Shown here in pieces: positions 8,219-15,847 of a stretch of 30,871 bases of DNA. Below the pieces are notes generated by a model that was not told where the DNA came from, made no database searches, and saw nothing but the letters and a program-made list of their open reading frames with translations. The stretch spans positions 1-30,871 of the forward strand of contig DATKMK010000078.1 of the NCBI GenBank assembly GCA_035541895.1. Reading direction: 5' to 3'. This stretch comes from DATKMK01 sp035541895. GTDB taxonomy: Bacteria; Desulfobacterota; Binatia; HRBIN30; JACQVA1. The position numbers and the translations under genes are program-made. Positions within the stretch are counted from its first letter, which is position 1; the number at the start of each line of letters is the position of its first letter.

Positions 8219-8268
8219 GGTGGGCTGCGTTCTCCTTACGGTGGCCTGCGTTCTCCTTACGGTGGCCT
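8219..8268. repeat. Short tandem repeat, 21-bp unit, about 2.4 copies
   Basis: Two adjacent 21-base units (8219-8239 and 8240-8260) begin GGTGGSCTGCG and end TTCTCCTTAC, differing at one base. A third partial unit starts at 8261. There are no spacers, so this is not a CRISPR array; it is probably a slippage product. Confidence 0.75.
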
Positions 8269-8471
8269 CTCCGAGACTAGAGGGCTGATGTACTTCACCT
8301 CACCGTCAGAGTCGGATGCCCGGCAGGAGAAGAACAGACGCGAGACGGCAGTCGGGAGTAGGGAGTTCGAGCGAGAGAATGACGGCGATGAAGAAACAGA
8401 GCCCAAAGGCCATTGCATGCGCTCTGCAGCCCACCATTGGCGGCGCAGCGCGATGTCGCTGGCGGAGGACA

Positions 8472-8575
8472 GTCGCGCGAGGCCGACTCACAGCGATGCG
8501 GCTCATAGCCGAGCGCAGCGGGCGCGAAAGAGAGCGCGAGAGAAAACCGCGCCGTCGGTTTTCTCTCGCTCCGCG
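8472..8575 (-). repeat. Dispersed hairpin repeat, copy 3 (inverted, diverged)
   Basis: In reverse orientation this resembles copies 1 and 2, sharing GAGGCCGACTCACA and the core hairpin but lacking the outer GGGGCTTCGCCCC palindrome. The stem is a perfect 14 bp (8536-8549 with 8556-8569) around CGCCGT, even though several stem bases differ from the other copies. It ends about 30 bases before the second PaaK-like gene. Confidence 0.65.
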
Positions 8576-8605
8576 CCGAATGCAGTCAGCCTGAGCTGAA
8601 AGAAC

Positions 8606-9904
8606 ATGATGCAATCACCAGAGACAGAGAAGGATCGGCGCTACTACGACCCCGAAATTCAAACCATGCCGCTTGAGCGCGTGCAGCGGCTGCAATTTGC
8701 ACGGCTCCAGCGGCAACTCGAGCGCGTGTGGTCCGCGCCGGTTCCGTTCTTTCAGCGTAAGCTCGAAGCCGCGGGCGTGCGGTGCGCCACCGACATCCGT
8801 AGTCTCGATGATCTTCAGCGCATCCCGACGACGCTGAAGTCCGAGCTGCGAGCGAGCGAAGAGAATGTTCCACCGTTCGGTGACTATCGCGGTGCTCCGG
8901 CGAGCGCCGCGGTACGGCTCGGCGCATCGACCGGCACCAGTGGCCGCCCGACGTTGATTCTCTGGACCCGGAAGGATCTCGCAGTCGACTACGCTGCGTC
9001 GTCACGCGGGCGCTGGCGGTGGGGCCTGCGACCCGGAATGAGCCTTGCGAACGGGCATCCATTCGGCATGAACGCGGGCGGGTGGCACTTCAGTCACGGG
9101 ATCGAAGGGCTCGGCGCGCTCAATATTCCCTCGGGTCCGCCGGTGGGCGACCAACATATCGCGGACGTCATCGAAGTCTGGCGGCGGTTGCGGCCGGACA
9201 TGTACCGCTTGTTCGGCAACGTTGCGACCACGTACGCGGAGGCGGCGCGCAAACACGGACTTGATCCGGCGCGCGACCTCAACCTGACCATCGCCGGCGA
9301 TCACCCGTCCGAGCAATACATGATGGCAAGCTCGGGATTGGAAGCGTTGCCGCTGCTCGGTAGCGCGTGTGACGAACGTGACGGCGCGCATCTGGCCGAA
9401 GACCTCGCCGTCGTCGAAGTGATCGATCGCCGCAGCGGCCGCCCGTGTGGTCACGGAGAGCGCGGCAACCTGGTGGTCAGCGTCCTGGAGAAGGATAACT
9501 TTCTGTTGCGCTACGATTTGGAAGACGTCGTGCGGTGGAACATGAAGCCGTGCCCGTGCGGTGAAACCCATCGGCGCTTGTTCTACGAGGGGCGTGTGCG
9601 CGACATCGTGACGGTCGGGGCGCGCGAGGTGCTGCCGATCGACGCGGCGCTGCTGTTGTACGAATTTCCCGAGGTCTCCACGCCCTCGGCCGAATACCAG
9701 ATCGTGCGATCACAGCAGGCGTCTGCCGGACTCCGCGTCCGCCTCGAGTACGATCCCGAACAGCTCCGCGATGTGAACGGCATAAGCGCGCGGCTGCGCG
9801 AGCGCTTCCGCGAGCAACTGGGCGTCGCCTTGCATCTCGAGTTGGTGACGAAAGGGTCCGTCCCGCGTTTCGCCTACAAGGCTGCCCGCGTTGTCGACGA
9901 GTGA
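8606..9904 (+). CDS. PaaK-like phenylacetate-CoA ligase family protein
   Basis: A 432-residue adenylate-forming enzyme related to phenylacetate-CoA ligase, which activates a carboxylic acid with ATP and transfers it to coenzyme A. The phosphate loop STGTSGRPT is present at 108-116, PCPCGETHRR at about 315-324, RYDLEDVV (302-309) stands for the usual RYRTRD, and a C-terminal lysine remains at 425 in RFAYKAARVV. The substrate is not predictable. Contrast with the upstream gene at 6745, which has lost the loop and the lysine; the two may work as a catalytic and non-catalytic pair (inference). Two ATGs, at 8606 and 8609, are possible; the ribosome binding site is weak. Confidence 0.86.
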   Translation: MMQSPETEKDRRYYDPEIQTMPLERVQRLQFARLQRQLERVWSAPVPFFQRKLEAAGVRCATDIRSLDDLQRIPTTLKSELRASEENVPPFGDYRGAPASAAVRLGASTGTSGRPTLILWTRKDLAVDYAASSRGRWRWGLRPGMSLANGHPFGMNAGGWHFSHGIEGLGALNIPSGPPVGDQHIADVIEVWRRLRPDMYRLFGNVATTYAEAARKHGLDPARDLNLTIAGDHPSEQYMMASSGLEALPLLGSACDERDGAHLAEDLAVVEVIDRRSGRPCGHGERGNLVVSVLEKDNFLLRYDLEDVVRWNMKPCPCGETHRRLFYEGRVRDIVTVGAREVLPIDAALLLYEFPEVSTPSAEYQIVRSQQASAGLRVRLEYDPEQLRDVNGISARLRERFREQLGVALHLELVTKGSVPRFAYKAARVVDE

Positions 9905-9934
9905 TTCTCGCTTTCGGACTCGCCCCCTGGAGTC

Positions 9935-9963
9935 TTGTCGCTCCTGTTGAATATGACTAGACT
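9935..9963 (+). promoter_or_regulatory. Promoter of the VapB/Phd-like antitoxin gene, probably leaderless
   Basis: TTGTCG (9935-9940), a 17-base spacer and TAGACT (9958-9963) form a good promoter. The ATG follows after only six bases, so the transcript should start at or next to the start codon. No ribosome binding site is present, which fits leaderless translation. Confidence 0.5.
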
Positions 9964-9969
9964 CGTCAC

Positions 9970-10263
9970 ATGGTGGAAACTGCTGCGGTCGCGGAGCTGA
10001 AGGCACAGTTGAGTCGCTTCTTGAGTCGAGTCAAGGCGGGCGAGGAGATCTTGGTGACGGAGCGCGGCGCTCCGGTGGCCCGGCTGGTACCGGTCGAACC
10101 CAACCGCGCTGACCACGAACGGTTGCGCGATCTGGAGCGTCAAGGATTGCTCCGCCTCGGCCGCGGCCGACTGCCCAAGGACTTCTGGAAGCTCCCGCGT
10201 CCGCGCGATCCGCGTGCCGGCGTACGCAAGGCCGTGACCGACGAGCGCGAGGCGGGCTGGTGA
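9970..10263 (+). CDS. Type II antitoxin, Phd/YefM (VapB-like) family
   Basis: The 97-residue protein has the Phd/YefM N-terminal DNA-binding fold: AELKAQLSRFLSRVKAGEEILVTERG is reduced here to its key parts AELKAQLSRFL, KAGEEILVT and GAPVARLVP. The C-terminal 45 residues, with the PKDFWKLPRPRDP segment, would wrap the toxin. It would normally repress its own operon and neutralise the VapC ribonuclease. Its TGA overlaps the toxin GTG (GTGA at 10260-10263). The antitoxin frame is intact while the toxin gene is damaged. Confidence 0.85.
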   Translation: MVETAAVAELKAQLSRFLSRVKAGEEILVTERGAPVARLVPVEPNRADHERLRDLERQGLLRLGRGRLPKDFWKLPRPRDPRAGVRKAVTDEREAGW

Positions 10264-10686
10264 GGTTCTGGAATACCTCCGCGATCGTGCCGCTGTGCGT
10301 GACCCAGCCGGCAACGGCGCAGATCCGCGGCCTCATCGAGACCGATCCATCGCTGATGGTGTGGTGGGCGACCCGCACCGAGTGCCTTTCTACTTTCGCG
10401 CGGCGGCGACGCGACGGCCATCTCGGCGCGCCAGGCGAACGCCAGGGGCGCCACGCGTTGGCGGCCATTGCGACGGAATGGTCGGAAGGACTGCCGAGCG
10501 AGCAGCTCCGGTTGCGAGCCGAGCGGCTCCTGAACGTCCACGCGTTGCGGGTCGCCGATGCGTTCCAGCTCGGCGGCCTTGCTGTGGTCGCGCGGCGACA
10601 CGACGATGCATGCGATCGCTTCACTCGACGATCGACTTCGTGATGCCGCCGGTCGCGAAGGGTTGGTGGTGCTGCCGGAGATGTGA
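10260..10686 (+). pseudogene. VapC-type PIN-domain toxin, inactivated by frameshift and Asp-to-Asn change
   Basis: The gene starts with GTG inside the antitoxin stop. MRFWNTSAIVPL matches the VapC start MRFWDTSA, with the first catalytic aspartate (residue 5) changed to Asn. TEC near residue 41 and VADAFQL keep other acidic positions. The frame then runs into an abnormal tail ending at 10643. The expected VapC ending (RGDTT, SLDDRLRDAAGREG, VVLPEM, then TGA at 10684-10686) is found in the +1 frame. The shift lies in the TCGCGCGGCG run at 10588-10597; restoring one CG dinucleotide gives a continuous family-like protein. Both faults would abolish RNase activity. A sequencing error in the CG run could mimic the frameshift but not the Asn. 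Confidence 0.82.
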
Positions 10687-10698
10687 CCTTTCGGTCAC
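10683..10698. repeat. Inverted repeat at the end of vapC
   Basis: GTGACC-TTTC-GGTCAC is a perfect 6-bp stem with a four-base loop. It includes the TGA stop that closes the restored vapC frame and lies 10 bases before the GNAT start codon. It could be a weak terminator or a regulator site for the GNAT gene. Confidence 0.4.
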
Positions 10699-10707
10699 GA
10701 GACCCAC

Positions 10708-11820
10708 ATGGGACCGTTCAGCACGGGACGGCCGGATCGCTTCGAGGAGTGGCTGCGTGCGCCGGCACCCTTGGAGTCGACGCACCCGCGCTTCGATGTC
10801 CGGCGCGCGATTCCGTCGGAGTTCGATGCGATCTACGATCTCGTCGATGACAGCTTCGGTGTCCGCCGCTCGCGCGCACTGTATGACTGGCTCTATCGTC
10901 ACAATCCTTACGGACCCGCACGCTGCTGGGTCGTGATCGACCGCGCCAGCGGTCGCGTCGTCGGCAGCACGGCGTCGTGGCCGTGGCCGATGGCGCGCGG
11001 CACGCAGGCAATCGACGGCATCCAGGCAGGCGATTGGGTCATCGCCCCGGCGTGGCAACGTCAAGGCATCAGCGAACTGCGCTCGCGCGTGCGGGAATCG
11101 CACGCGTGGCAGGATTCCATTGCCGCGCTGAGTTGGCCCAACGAGAAGTCGCGCGGCTCGGGCATCAAGCGCGGACGCCGCGAGCAGATACTCGGGCCGG
11201 TACCGAAGGTGGTGTTGATGCTGGATGCGAAGGCCTATCTCGCGCAGCGAGGCTGGCCGACGCCGATCCGCGTCGTTGCGGGTGGCGCCGCCGATGCCGC
11301 CGCCGCACTCTGGCGCACCGCTTGGCTGCGCGCGCAACGCGATGGCGCGGTCGAGCCGGTGCGGCGATTCGACTCGCACTTCGACGCGGTCACGGAACGT
11401 TGCATGCTGTGGCAGGGCTTGTGGTCGCCGCACGCGGCCGAATTTCTGAATTGGCGCTATCTCGATCGGCCGGAGGGACGCTACGCGGCATTCGCGATCA
11501 CCAAGAGCGATGTGGTCCTGGGCTACTACGTGCTGAAGTATGAGACCCCGGCGGCGTGGTTAATGGAGTTTGTCGCGCCGGCAGTGTCACGGAACGTGGG
11601 CGCCGCGCTCGTGCGGCATATGATCGCGACGGCGCGCGCGGCCGGCTGTGCGTACGTCAAATTCTCCGCTCCGCCTTCGTGGCGGCATTGGCGACTATTC
11701 TATGCTGCCGGGTTCGTGCACGTGCCGTCGGAGATCTACATGTGGCCGGGCGGCGAGCTGTCCGAGGTCCTGCAACTCGACCACTGGCAATGGGTGCCCG
11801 GCGACATGGACGAGCTGTAG
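10708..11820 (+). CDS. GNAT-family N-acetyltransferase-like protein
   Basis: A 370-residue protein that looks like two GNAT halves. The first (about 28-130) has VRRAIPSEFDAIYDLVDDSFG, DWLYRHNPYGPA and the beta-strand VVGSTASWP, followed by APAWQRQGIS, which stands at the acetyl-CoA pyrophosphate loop. The second (about 230-350) contains LNWRYLDRPEGRYAAF, GYYVLKYE and FVAPAVSRNVGAALVRHMIATARAAG. The DWLYRHNP and NWRYLDRP signatures are typical of large GNAT-like proteins often found with surface-polysaccharide or lipid genes. The acceptor is unknown. No ribosome binding site is seen before the ATG. Confidence 0.75.
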   Translation: MGPFSTGRPDRFEEWLRAPAPLESTHPRFDVRRAIPSEFDAIYDLVDDSFGVRRSRALYDWLYRHNPYGPARCWVVIDRASGRVVGSTASWPWPMARGTQAIDGIQAGDWVIAPAWQRQGISELRSRVRESHAWQDSIAALSWPNEKSRGSGIKRGRREQILGPVPKVVLMLDAKAYLAQRGWPTPIRVVAGGAADAAAALWRTAWLRAQRDGAVEPVRRFDSHFDAVTERCMLWQGLWSPHAAEFLNWRYLDRPEGRYAAFAITKSDVVLGYYVLKYETPAAWLMEFVAPAVSRNVGAALVRHMIATARAAGCAYVKFSAPPSWRHWRLFYAAGFVHVPSEIYMWPGGELSEVLQLDHWQWVPGDMDEL

Positions 11821-11861
11821 CGAAGCGGGGCGCATCGCTGATCGCGTACGGCGAGCGTCGC

Positions 11862-11890
11862 TTGCCGATTCGGCGGCACGCCAGTAGCGT
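11862..11890 (+). promoter_or_regulatory. Promoter of the PLP decarboxylase gene, probably leaderless
   Basis: TTGCCG (11862-11867), 17-base spacer and TAGCGT (11885-11890), then six bases to ATG 11897. The geometry is the same as at the antitoxin gene (9935-9970). No ribosome binding site precedes the start. Confidence 0.45.
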
Positions 11891-11896
11891 GCGGGC

Positions 11897-13318
11897 ATGG
11901 ACAGCATTCGCGCGGCGTTTGATCCGCAAACCTTTCGTCAGCACGGCCATCGCGTCATCGATCAACTCGCCGACTATCTTGGCCGAGCGTTGCGCGGCGA
12001 GGTGGCGGCGGTGCTACCGCCGTCCGATCCCCGCCAAATGGTCGAGCGGTGGAAGTCGACGTTCTCCGCGCCGACCGAAGGATTCGGCGAGTTCGTGGAG
12101 CGAGTGCTGGCGCAATCGAATCACTTGCATCACCCGCGCTACGTCGGCCACCAGGTGACCTCGCCGTTGCCGCTGGCCGCCCTCTCCGAATTGGTCGCGG
12201 CGCTGCTCAACAACAGCATGGCGGTGTACGAGATGGGCCCGGTCGCGACGGCGATGGAGCAGAACCTCGTGCGCTGGATGGCGACGCAACTCGGCTTTCC
12301 CGCCGTTGCCGACGGCGTGTTCACTTCCGGAGGTTCCGCCGGCAACCTCACCGCGTTGCTCGCGGCGCGTCAGGCCAAGGCGGAATTCGATGCGTGGCGC
12401 GACGGCGATCATGCCGGCTCACCGCTCGCCGTGTTGGCGTCGGAACACGCGCACTATTGCGTGCAGCGCGCGGTGCAAATCATGGGCTGGGGGGTGGGGG
12501 GCGTCGTCCCGGTGGCCACCGACGACGCCTTCCGCATGCGGGCGAAGGGCTTGCCCGAGGCGTTGCGCCGCGCGCAGGCCGCCGGCCGCACAGTCATCGC
12601 CGTCGTCGCCAATGCCTGCTCGACCGCGACCGGGTCGTTCGATCCGCTCGATGCGATCGCCGACTTCTGCGCCGCCAACGACCTGTGGCTCCACGTCGAC
12701 GGGGCGCACGGCGCATCGGCGATCCTGTCTGAAAAATATCGCCACCTGCTCCGCGGCATCGAGCGGGCCGACTCGGTGGTGTGGGACGCGCACAAGATGC
12801 TGTTGATGCCGGCGTTGATCAGCGCCGTGCTGTTTCGCGACGGGCGGCACTCGTACGAGGCGTTCGCACAGCAGGCGTCCTATCTCTTCGCCGAGTCGGC
12901 GCGCGAAGAGTGGTTCAACGTCGGCGCGCGCACGTTGGAGTGCACCAAGCGGATGACGAGTCTCAAACTCTACGCCGCCCTGTCGCTGCACGGGTCGCGC
13001 TTGTTCGCCGACTACATCACGGCAACGTTCGATCTCGCCCGGCGGTTTGCGGATCGACTGCGGTCCGCGCCCGATTTCGAGTTGGCCGTCGAACCGGCCG
13101 CCAACATCGTCTGCTTCCGCTACGCGCCGGCGGGCGCCACCGAGTTGGATGCGCTCCAGCTTCGCATTCGTCGGCAAATCCTCGCCGAGGGAAGCTTCTA
13201 CCTCGTGCAGACGCGCCTGCCGGCGGGCGTATTTCTACGCACGACGCTGATCAATCCGTTCACCGCCGATGACGATTTGGTCGCGCTGCTGGACTCGATC
13301 CGGGTCGCAGTGCGTTGA
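11897..13318 (+). CDS. Pyridoxal-phosphate-dependent decarboxylase (group II, AADC-like)
   Basis: The 473-residue protein belongs to the group II decarboxylases (aromatic-amino-acid, glutamate, diaminobutyrate decarboxylases). HPRYVGHQ near 79-85, FTSGGSAGNLTALLAAR (142-158) for the phosphate, HVDGAHG with Asp268, and DAHK with the PLP lysine Lys300 are all present. The expected role is decarboxylation of an L-amino acid to an amine in the cytoplasm; the substrate cannot be fixed from sequence. It follows the GNAT gene by 76 bases but appears to have its own promoter. Decayed toxin genes flank the GNAT-decarboxylase pair on both sides. Confidence 0.9.
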   Translation: MDSIRAAFDPQTFRQHGHRVIDQLADYLGRALRGEVAAVLPPSDPRQMVERWKSTFSAPTEGFGEFVERVLAQSNHLHHPRYVGHQVTSPLPLAALSELVAALLNNSMAVYEMGPVATAMEQNLVRWMATQLGFPAVADGVFTSGGSAGNLTALLAARQAKAEFDAWRDGDHAGSPLAVLASEHAHYCVQRAVQIMGWGVGGVVPVATDDAFRMRAKGLPEALRRAQAAGRTVIAVVANACSTATGSFDPLDAIADFCAANDLWLHVDGAHGASAILSEKYRHLLRGIERADSVVWDAHKMLLMPALISAVLFRDGRHSYEAFAQQASYLFAESAREEWFNVGARTLECTKRMTSLKLYAALSLHGSRLFADYITATFDLARRFADRLRSAPDFELAVEPAANIVCFRYAPAGATELDALQLRIRRQILAEGSFYLVQTRLPAGVFLRTTLINPFTADDDLVALLDSIRVAVR

Positions 13319-13552
13319 TGCACACCCCCAACGGCGTGATGCAAATTCGCTGATCGGGACAGGCTCTGGCGCCAATTCCGCACCGCCGGCGGCGAGATCG
13401 AACACTTCGGCGCCGTCGCCGCGTCGGATCACCTGAGCTTGTCGGCAACGGCGGCGGCGAGGTTGTGCTTGGACTACGACCGTGATCGTGGCGCATGCGG
13501 GTCGTGGAAGTGTTCGGCGAGCGCGATCGAATTTTTGGCGCGGTAGCACGCA
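13319..13552. other. Non-coding interval, possible gene debris
   Basis: No intact gene. On the minus strand, directly beyond the early stop of the PemK remnant, a different frame reads a short protein-like segment with AKNSIALAEHF, which I cannot assign. The rest has no recognisable motif. Given the neighbours it is probably eroded coding sequence. Confidence 0.4.
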
Positions 13553-13723
13553 TCAAAGCGTGATCGCGCGACTGTCACCGTAAGCCTTGCTCGTCACCTG
13601 ACACAGGACCCAGTCACCACGACCCGCTTCTGCAAGCACGACGGCCGGACGCAACGTTGTGTGCGAGAGATCAGAAAACGGAAAGCGGACGAGGACTACC
13701 GCACCTGCTGCAGGTGTGACCAC
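13553..13723 (-). pseudogene. PemK/MazF-type toxin, 3'-truncated remnant
   Basis: The frame VVTPAAGAVVLVRFPFSDL, LRPAVVLAEAGRGDW and CQVTSKAYGDSRAITL is the N-terminal half of a PemK/MazF endoribonuclease of the type with RFPFSD. Such toxins are about 110 residues, but here a TGA comes after about 56. The C-terminal half is not found downstream in any frame I can recognise. The GTG at 13723 is the probable original start, overlapping the end of the antitoxin remnant. It is most likely non-functional. Confidence 0.7.
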
Positions 13724-13833
13724 GCCTCGTCCTCCTCCGGACGATTCCAATCCTCCACCAGGGCCGCCTCGCTCAGCAGCGCGCTCTCGGCGACGCCAGC
13801 GACCGGCCGTTCCTCAGGGATAGTGACGAGTGC
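13696..13833 (-). pseudogene. Antitoxin remnant of the PemK-type module
   Basis: Upstream of and overlapping the toxin remnant, a minus-strand frame ending at TAG 13696-13698 reads VTIPEERP, then LLSEAALVEDWNRPEEDEAW and a short tail. The SEAAL..DWNRPEEDEAW block is familiar from small antitoxins that sit before this kind of PemK toxin. The 5' part is missing: an in-frame TGA lies at 13858-13860, and no ATG precedes the block. The upstream end is approximate and meets the vapC remnant of the other strand head to head. Confidence 0.55.
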
Positions 13834-14096
13834 GCGGCGCGCTGCGGGAAGCCGCAATCAAGCGCGCGTTAGGTCGCCTGCAGTATCCGGACTCGATCGA
13901 GGCTGGAGTAGAGGCCACTGGCTTCGAAAAGCTGTCGATCTCCTTGTCGCACGCCGAGCACGCGGTGCTCCTGTTCGCCTACCACGGCGATCCCTTCGGT
14001 CGGATGCTGATCGCGCAAGCTCAAGTCGAGCGTCTGACTCTGATCACCGACGACCGCCGCATCGTGGCCTACGATGTGGCGACGCTGTGGTCGTAG
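13830..14096 (+). pseudogene. VapC-type PIN-domain toxin, 5'-truncated remnant
   Basis: The frame covers the last two-thirds of a VapC of the DTH type: AAIKRALGRL, EKLSISLSHAEHAVLL, then HGDPFGRMLIAQAQVE and LITDDRRIVAYDVATLW. The first 40-odd residues with the catalytic DTH are missing; an in-frame TGA lies at 13824-13826. WEIAIK is altered to REAAIK, and the family DPFDRM is DPFGRM, so a second catalytic aspartate is lost. Expression as a toxin is very unlikely. Its broken 5' end abuts the broken antitoxin on the other strand. Confidence 0.75.
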
Positions 14097-14188
14097 CGGT
14101 GTAAACAGGAAGGTCCGACCCTATCGCGAAGCCGTCCCGCAGCGCCGATTCCGACGATCCGCGATACGCCATCAGCCATCAGCAATCT

Positions 14189-15310
14189 TCAATTCAGCTT
14201 GTACAACTTCGCCGCGTTGCCGGCGGTGATCTTGTAGCGCTCGTCCGCCGCCACGTCGCGGAACATTTCGTCGACGACCCGACGGGTCTCGGGCCAGTCG
14301 CAGCCGTGATGCGGGTAGTCGGTCGACCACATCAGGTTGTCGACGCCGATGATGTGGCGATTCTTGACCGCGTAGTGATCGATCATGATCGCCGAGCGCC
14401 AGTTGCGCTGGTAGTAGTAGCTCGGCTCGTGTTTCAACTTCACCGGCAGCCACCACCGATTGCGCCACCAACGGTCGTCGAGCTGCTCGAGGATATACGG
14501 AATCCATCCGGAACCGGTTTCGACCGCCACCCAGGTGAGATTGGGGAAGCGATCGTGCACGCCGGAGCTGATGATCTCCGCCATGTCGGTGATGAAATCG
14601 GCGGCGCCGACGGTCGCGAGTCCGGTGAGATCGTCGCCGCGCTTGCCCTTCGGCTTCGGCTTCGCCACCTGCCGCATCATGCGGACGTGGAAATGGACGG
14701 GCACGTCGAGCGCCTGCGCGGCGTCCCAGAATTTGTCGTCTTCCGGCCGGATCGTCGGGCCGACGCTCGGCATGGTGTTCAGCCACACGCCGCGCAGGCC
14801 CAGTTTGATGCAACGCTCCATCTCCTTGATCGCCGCGTCGACGTTGAGCGCCGGCATGCAGCCCAAGCCGATCAGCCGATCGGGTGCAACCTTGACGAAC
14901 TCCTCTGCCAGCCAGTTATTGTAGGCCTGGACGCCGGCGAGTTGGAATTCGGGATCGGGGTCGGAGAAGAAGTGGCTCATCATGCGCGCGGAGCCGAACA
15001 AGACCTCGGCATCGACACCGTCGATGTCTTGTTCCTGGAGTCGCGGCTCAGCGCGGAAGTTGCCTTGGTTCGCGGCCGCGAAGGTGACGCCGGTCCACCG
15101 CACGTCTTCGTGCTTGCGTCCGGCGGAGGCGTAGATGCCGATCGGTGCCGGCGGCAGGTCGGGCGAGAATTGCCAGGCCTCGCCGCCTTCGCCGTCGGGC
15201 ACAACCTTCGGCACCTTGTCGTGGTACTTCTTGGGCATGTAGGTGGTCCACAGATGCGGCGGCTCCAAGATATGCGAGTCAGCGGAAATCAGTCGATATT
15301 CACGCGCCAT
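14189..15310 (-). CDS. Amidohydrolase family protein (DSH-type metal-dependent hydrolase)
   Basis: A 373-residue amidohydrolase-2 type TIM-barrel. It begins ISADSHILEPP (Asp11, His13), has VPVHFHVRMM (His206/His208) and WSTDYPHHGCDWP (Asp331), the usual metal-binding positions of this family, where DSH replaces the HxH of other amidohydrolases. Related proteins include decarboxylases of the ACMSD type and hydrolases of unknown substrates. The start at 15310 is firm because AAGGAGGT lies four bases before the ATG, the best ribosome binding site in the window. No partner gene is adjacent. Confidence 0.9.
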   Translation of the reverse strand: MAREYRLISADSHILEPPHLWTTYMPKKYHDKVPKVVPDGEGGEAWQFSPDLPPAPIGIYASAGRKHEDVRWTGVTFAAANQGNFRAEPRLQEQDIDGVDAEVLFGSARMMSHFFSDPDPEFQLAGVQAYNNWLAEEFVKVAPDRLIGLGCMPALNVDAAIKEMERCIKLGLRGVWLNTMPSVGPTIRPEDDKFWDAAQALDVPVHFHVRMMRQVAKPKPKGKRGDDLTGLATVGAADFITDMAEIISSGVHDRFPNLTWVAVETGSGWIPYILEQLDDRWWRNRWWLPVKLKHEPSYYYQRNWRSAIMIDHYAVKNRHIIGVDNLMWSTDYPHHGCDWPETRRVVDEMFRDVAADERYKITAGNAAKLYKLN

Positions 15311-15439
15311 GAGGACCTCCTTGGGAGTCAGACTAACACTTGTTCATAGTCGAGGATCCGCCGGCCAATCAAGGGGGCGAGCGTGACACAGGTCACAATC
15401 GCCGGCCGGCACTGTCCGAGTTGGGACACTCGGGGAGGA

Positions 15440-15847
15440 CTAGTATCGCGACTTCATGAATGCGATGCCGACGGAGAGTACGACGCGCCAGGCATGCTCG
15501 GTGCGTGCGGTGAACCGCGGATCGAACTCGCGCACCGCCTGGAGCAGGCAATCGAGCCACAGATCGTACAGCTCGGGTCTGACGTTGCGGTCGCTGCGGC
15601 TGTGCCTGCGAGCAATCGCCTCCAGCTCGGGCGGCACGCTGCTAGACCGGCACTGCCCCATGATCGTATACAGAGCCGTGCCGAGTACGCGTCGCTGGTG
15701 GGCGAAGTCCGTTGCCGCAAATAGCGAGGCTACTTCCGACGATGTGGCGATGAAGTGTTCGTAAAACCTCGTGAGAAACTCGGGCGACGACCGACAGTAC
15801 TCCAGCGAGTCGTTGAAGAGCGCGAGATCATCCTCAGTGACGACCAT
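15440..15847 (-). CDS. Globin-like haem protein
   Basis: The 135-residue protein has a globin pattern: LFNDSLEYCRSSPEFLTRFYEHF for helices A-B, a phenylalanine in SLF near residue 43 at the CD corner, and His82 in ARRHSR as the likely proximal ligand, followed by RPELYDLWLDCLL for helices G-H. It probably binds haem and an oxygen- or NO-type ligand in the cytoplasm, or serves as a sensor without an output domain. The frame can be extended to a GTG at 15883, but globins of this group usually start near VTEDDLALF, so the ATG at 15847 is preferred. Neither start has a clear ribosome binding site. Confidence 0.78.
   Translation of the reverse strand: MVVTEDDLALFNDSLEYCRSSPEFLTRFYEHFIATSSEVASLFAATDFAHQRRVLGTALYTIMGQCRSSSVPPELEAIARRHSRSDRNVRPELYDLWLDCLLQAVREFDPRFTARTEHAWRVVLSVGIAFMKSRY

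Larger units (their letters stand above)
8011..8605. other. 595-bp non-coding interval with repeats
   Basis: No convincing gene lies between the two PaaK-like genes. The interval holds a full copy of the hairpin repeat (8059-8197), a short 21-bp tandem repeat (8219-8268) and an inverted, diverged repeat copy (8472-8575). The stretch 8270-8470 shows nothing I can identify; open frames crossing it have no protein-like composition. Confidence 0.7.

Noticed and set aside
8219..8268. CRISPR-like tandem repeat
   Set aside because: The units are directly adjacent with no spacers, and no cas gene is near.
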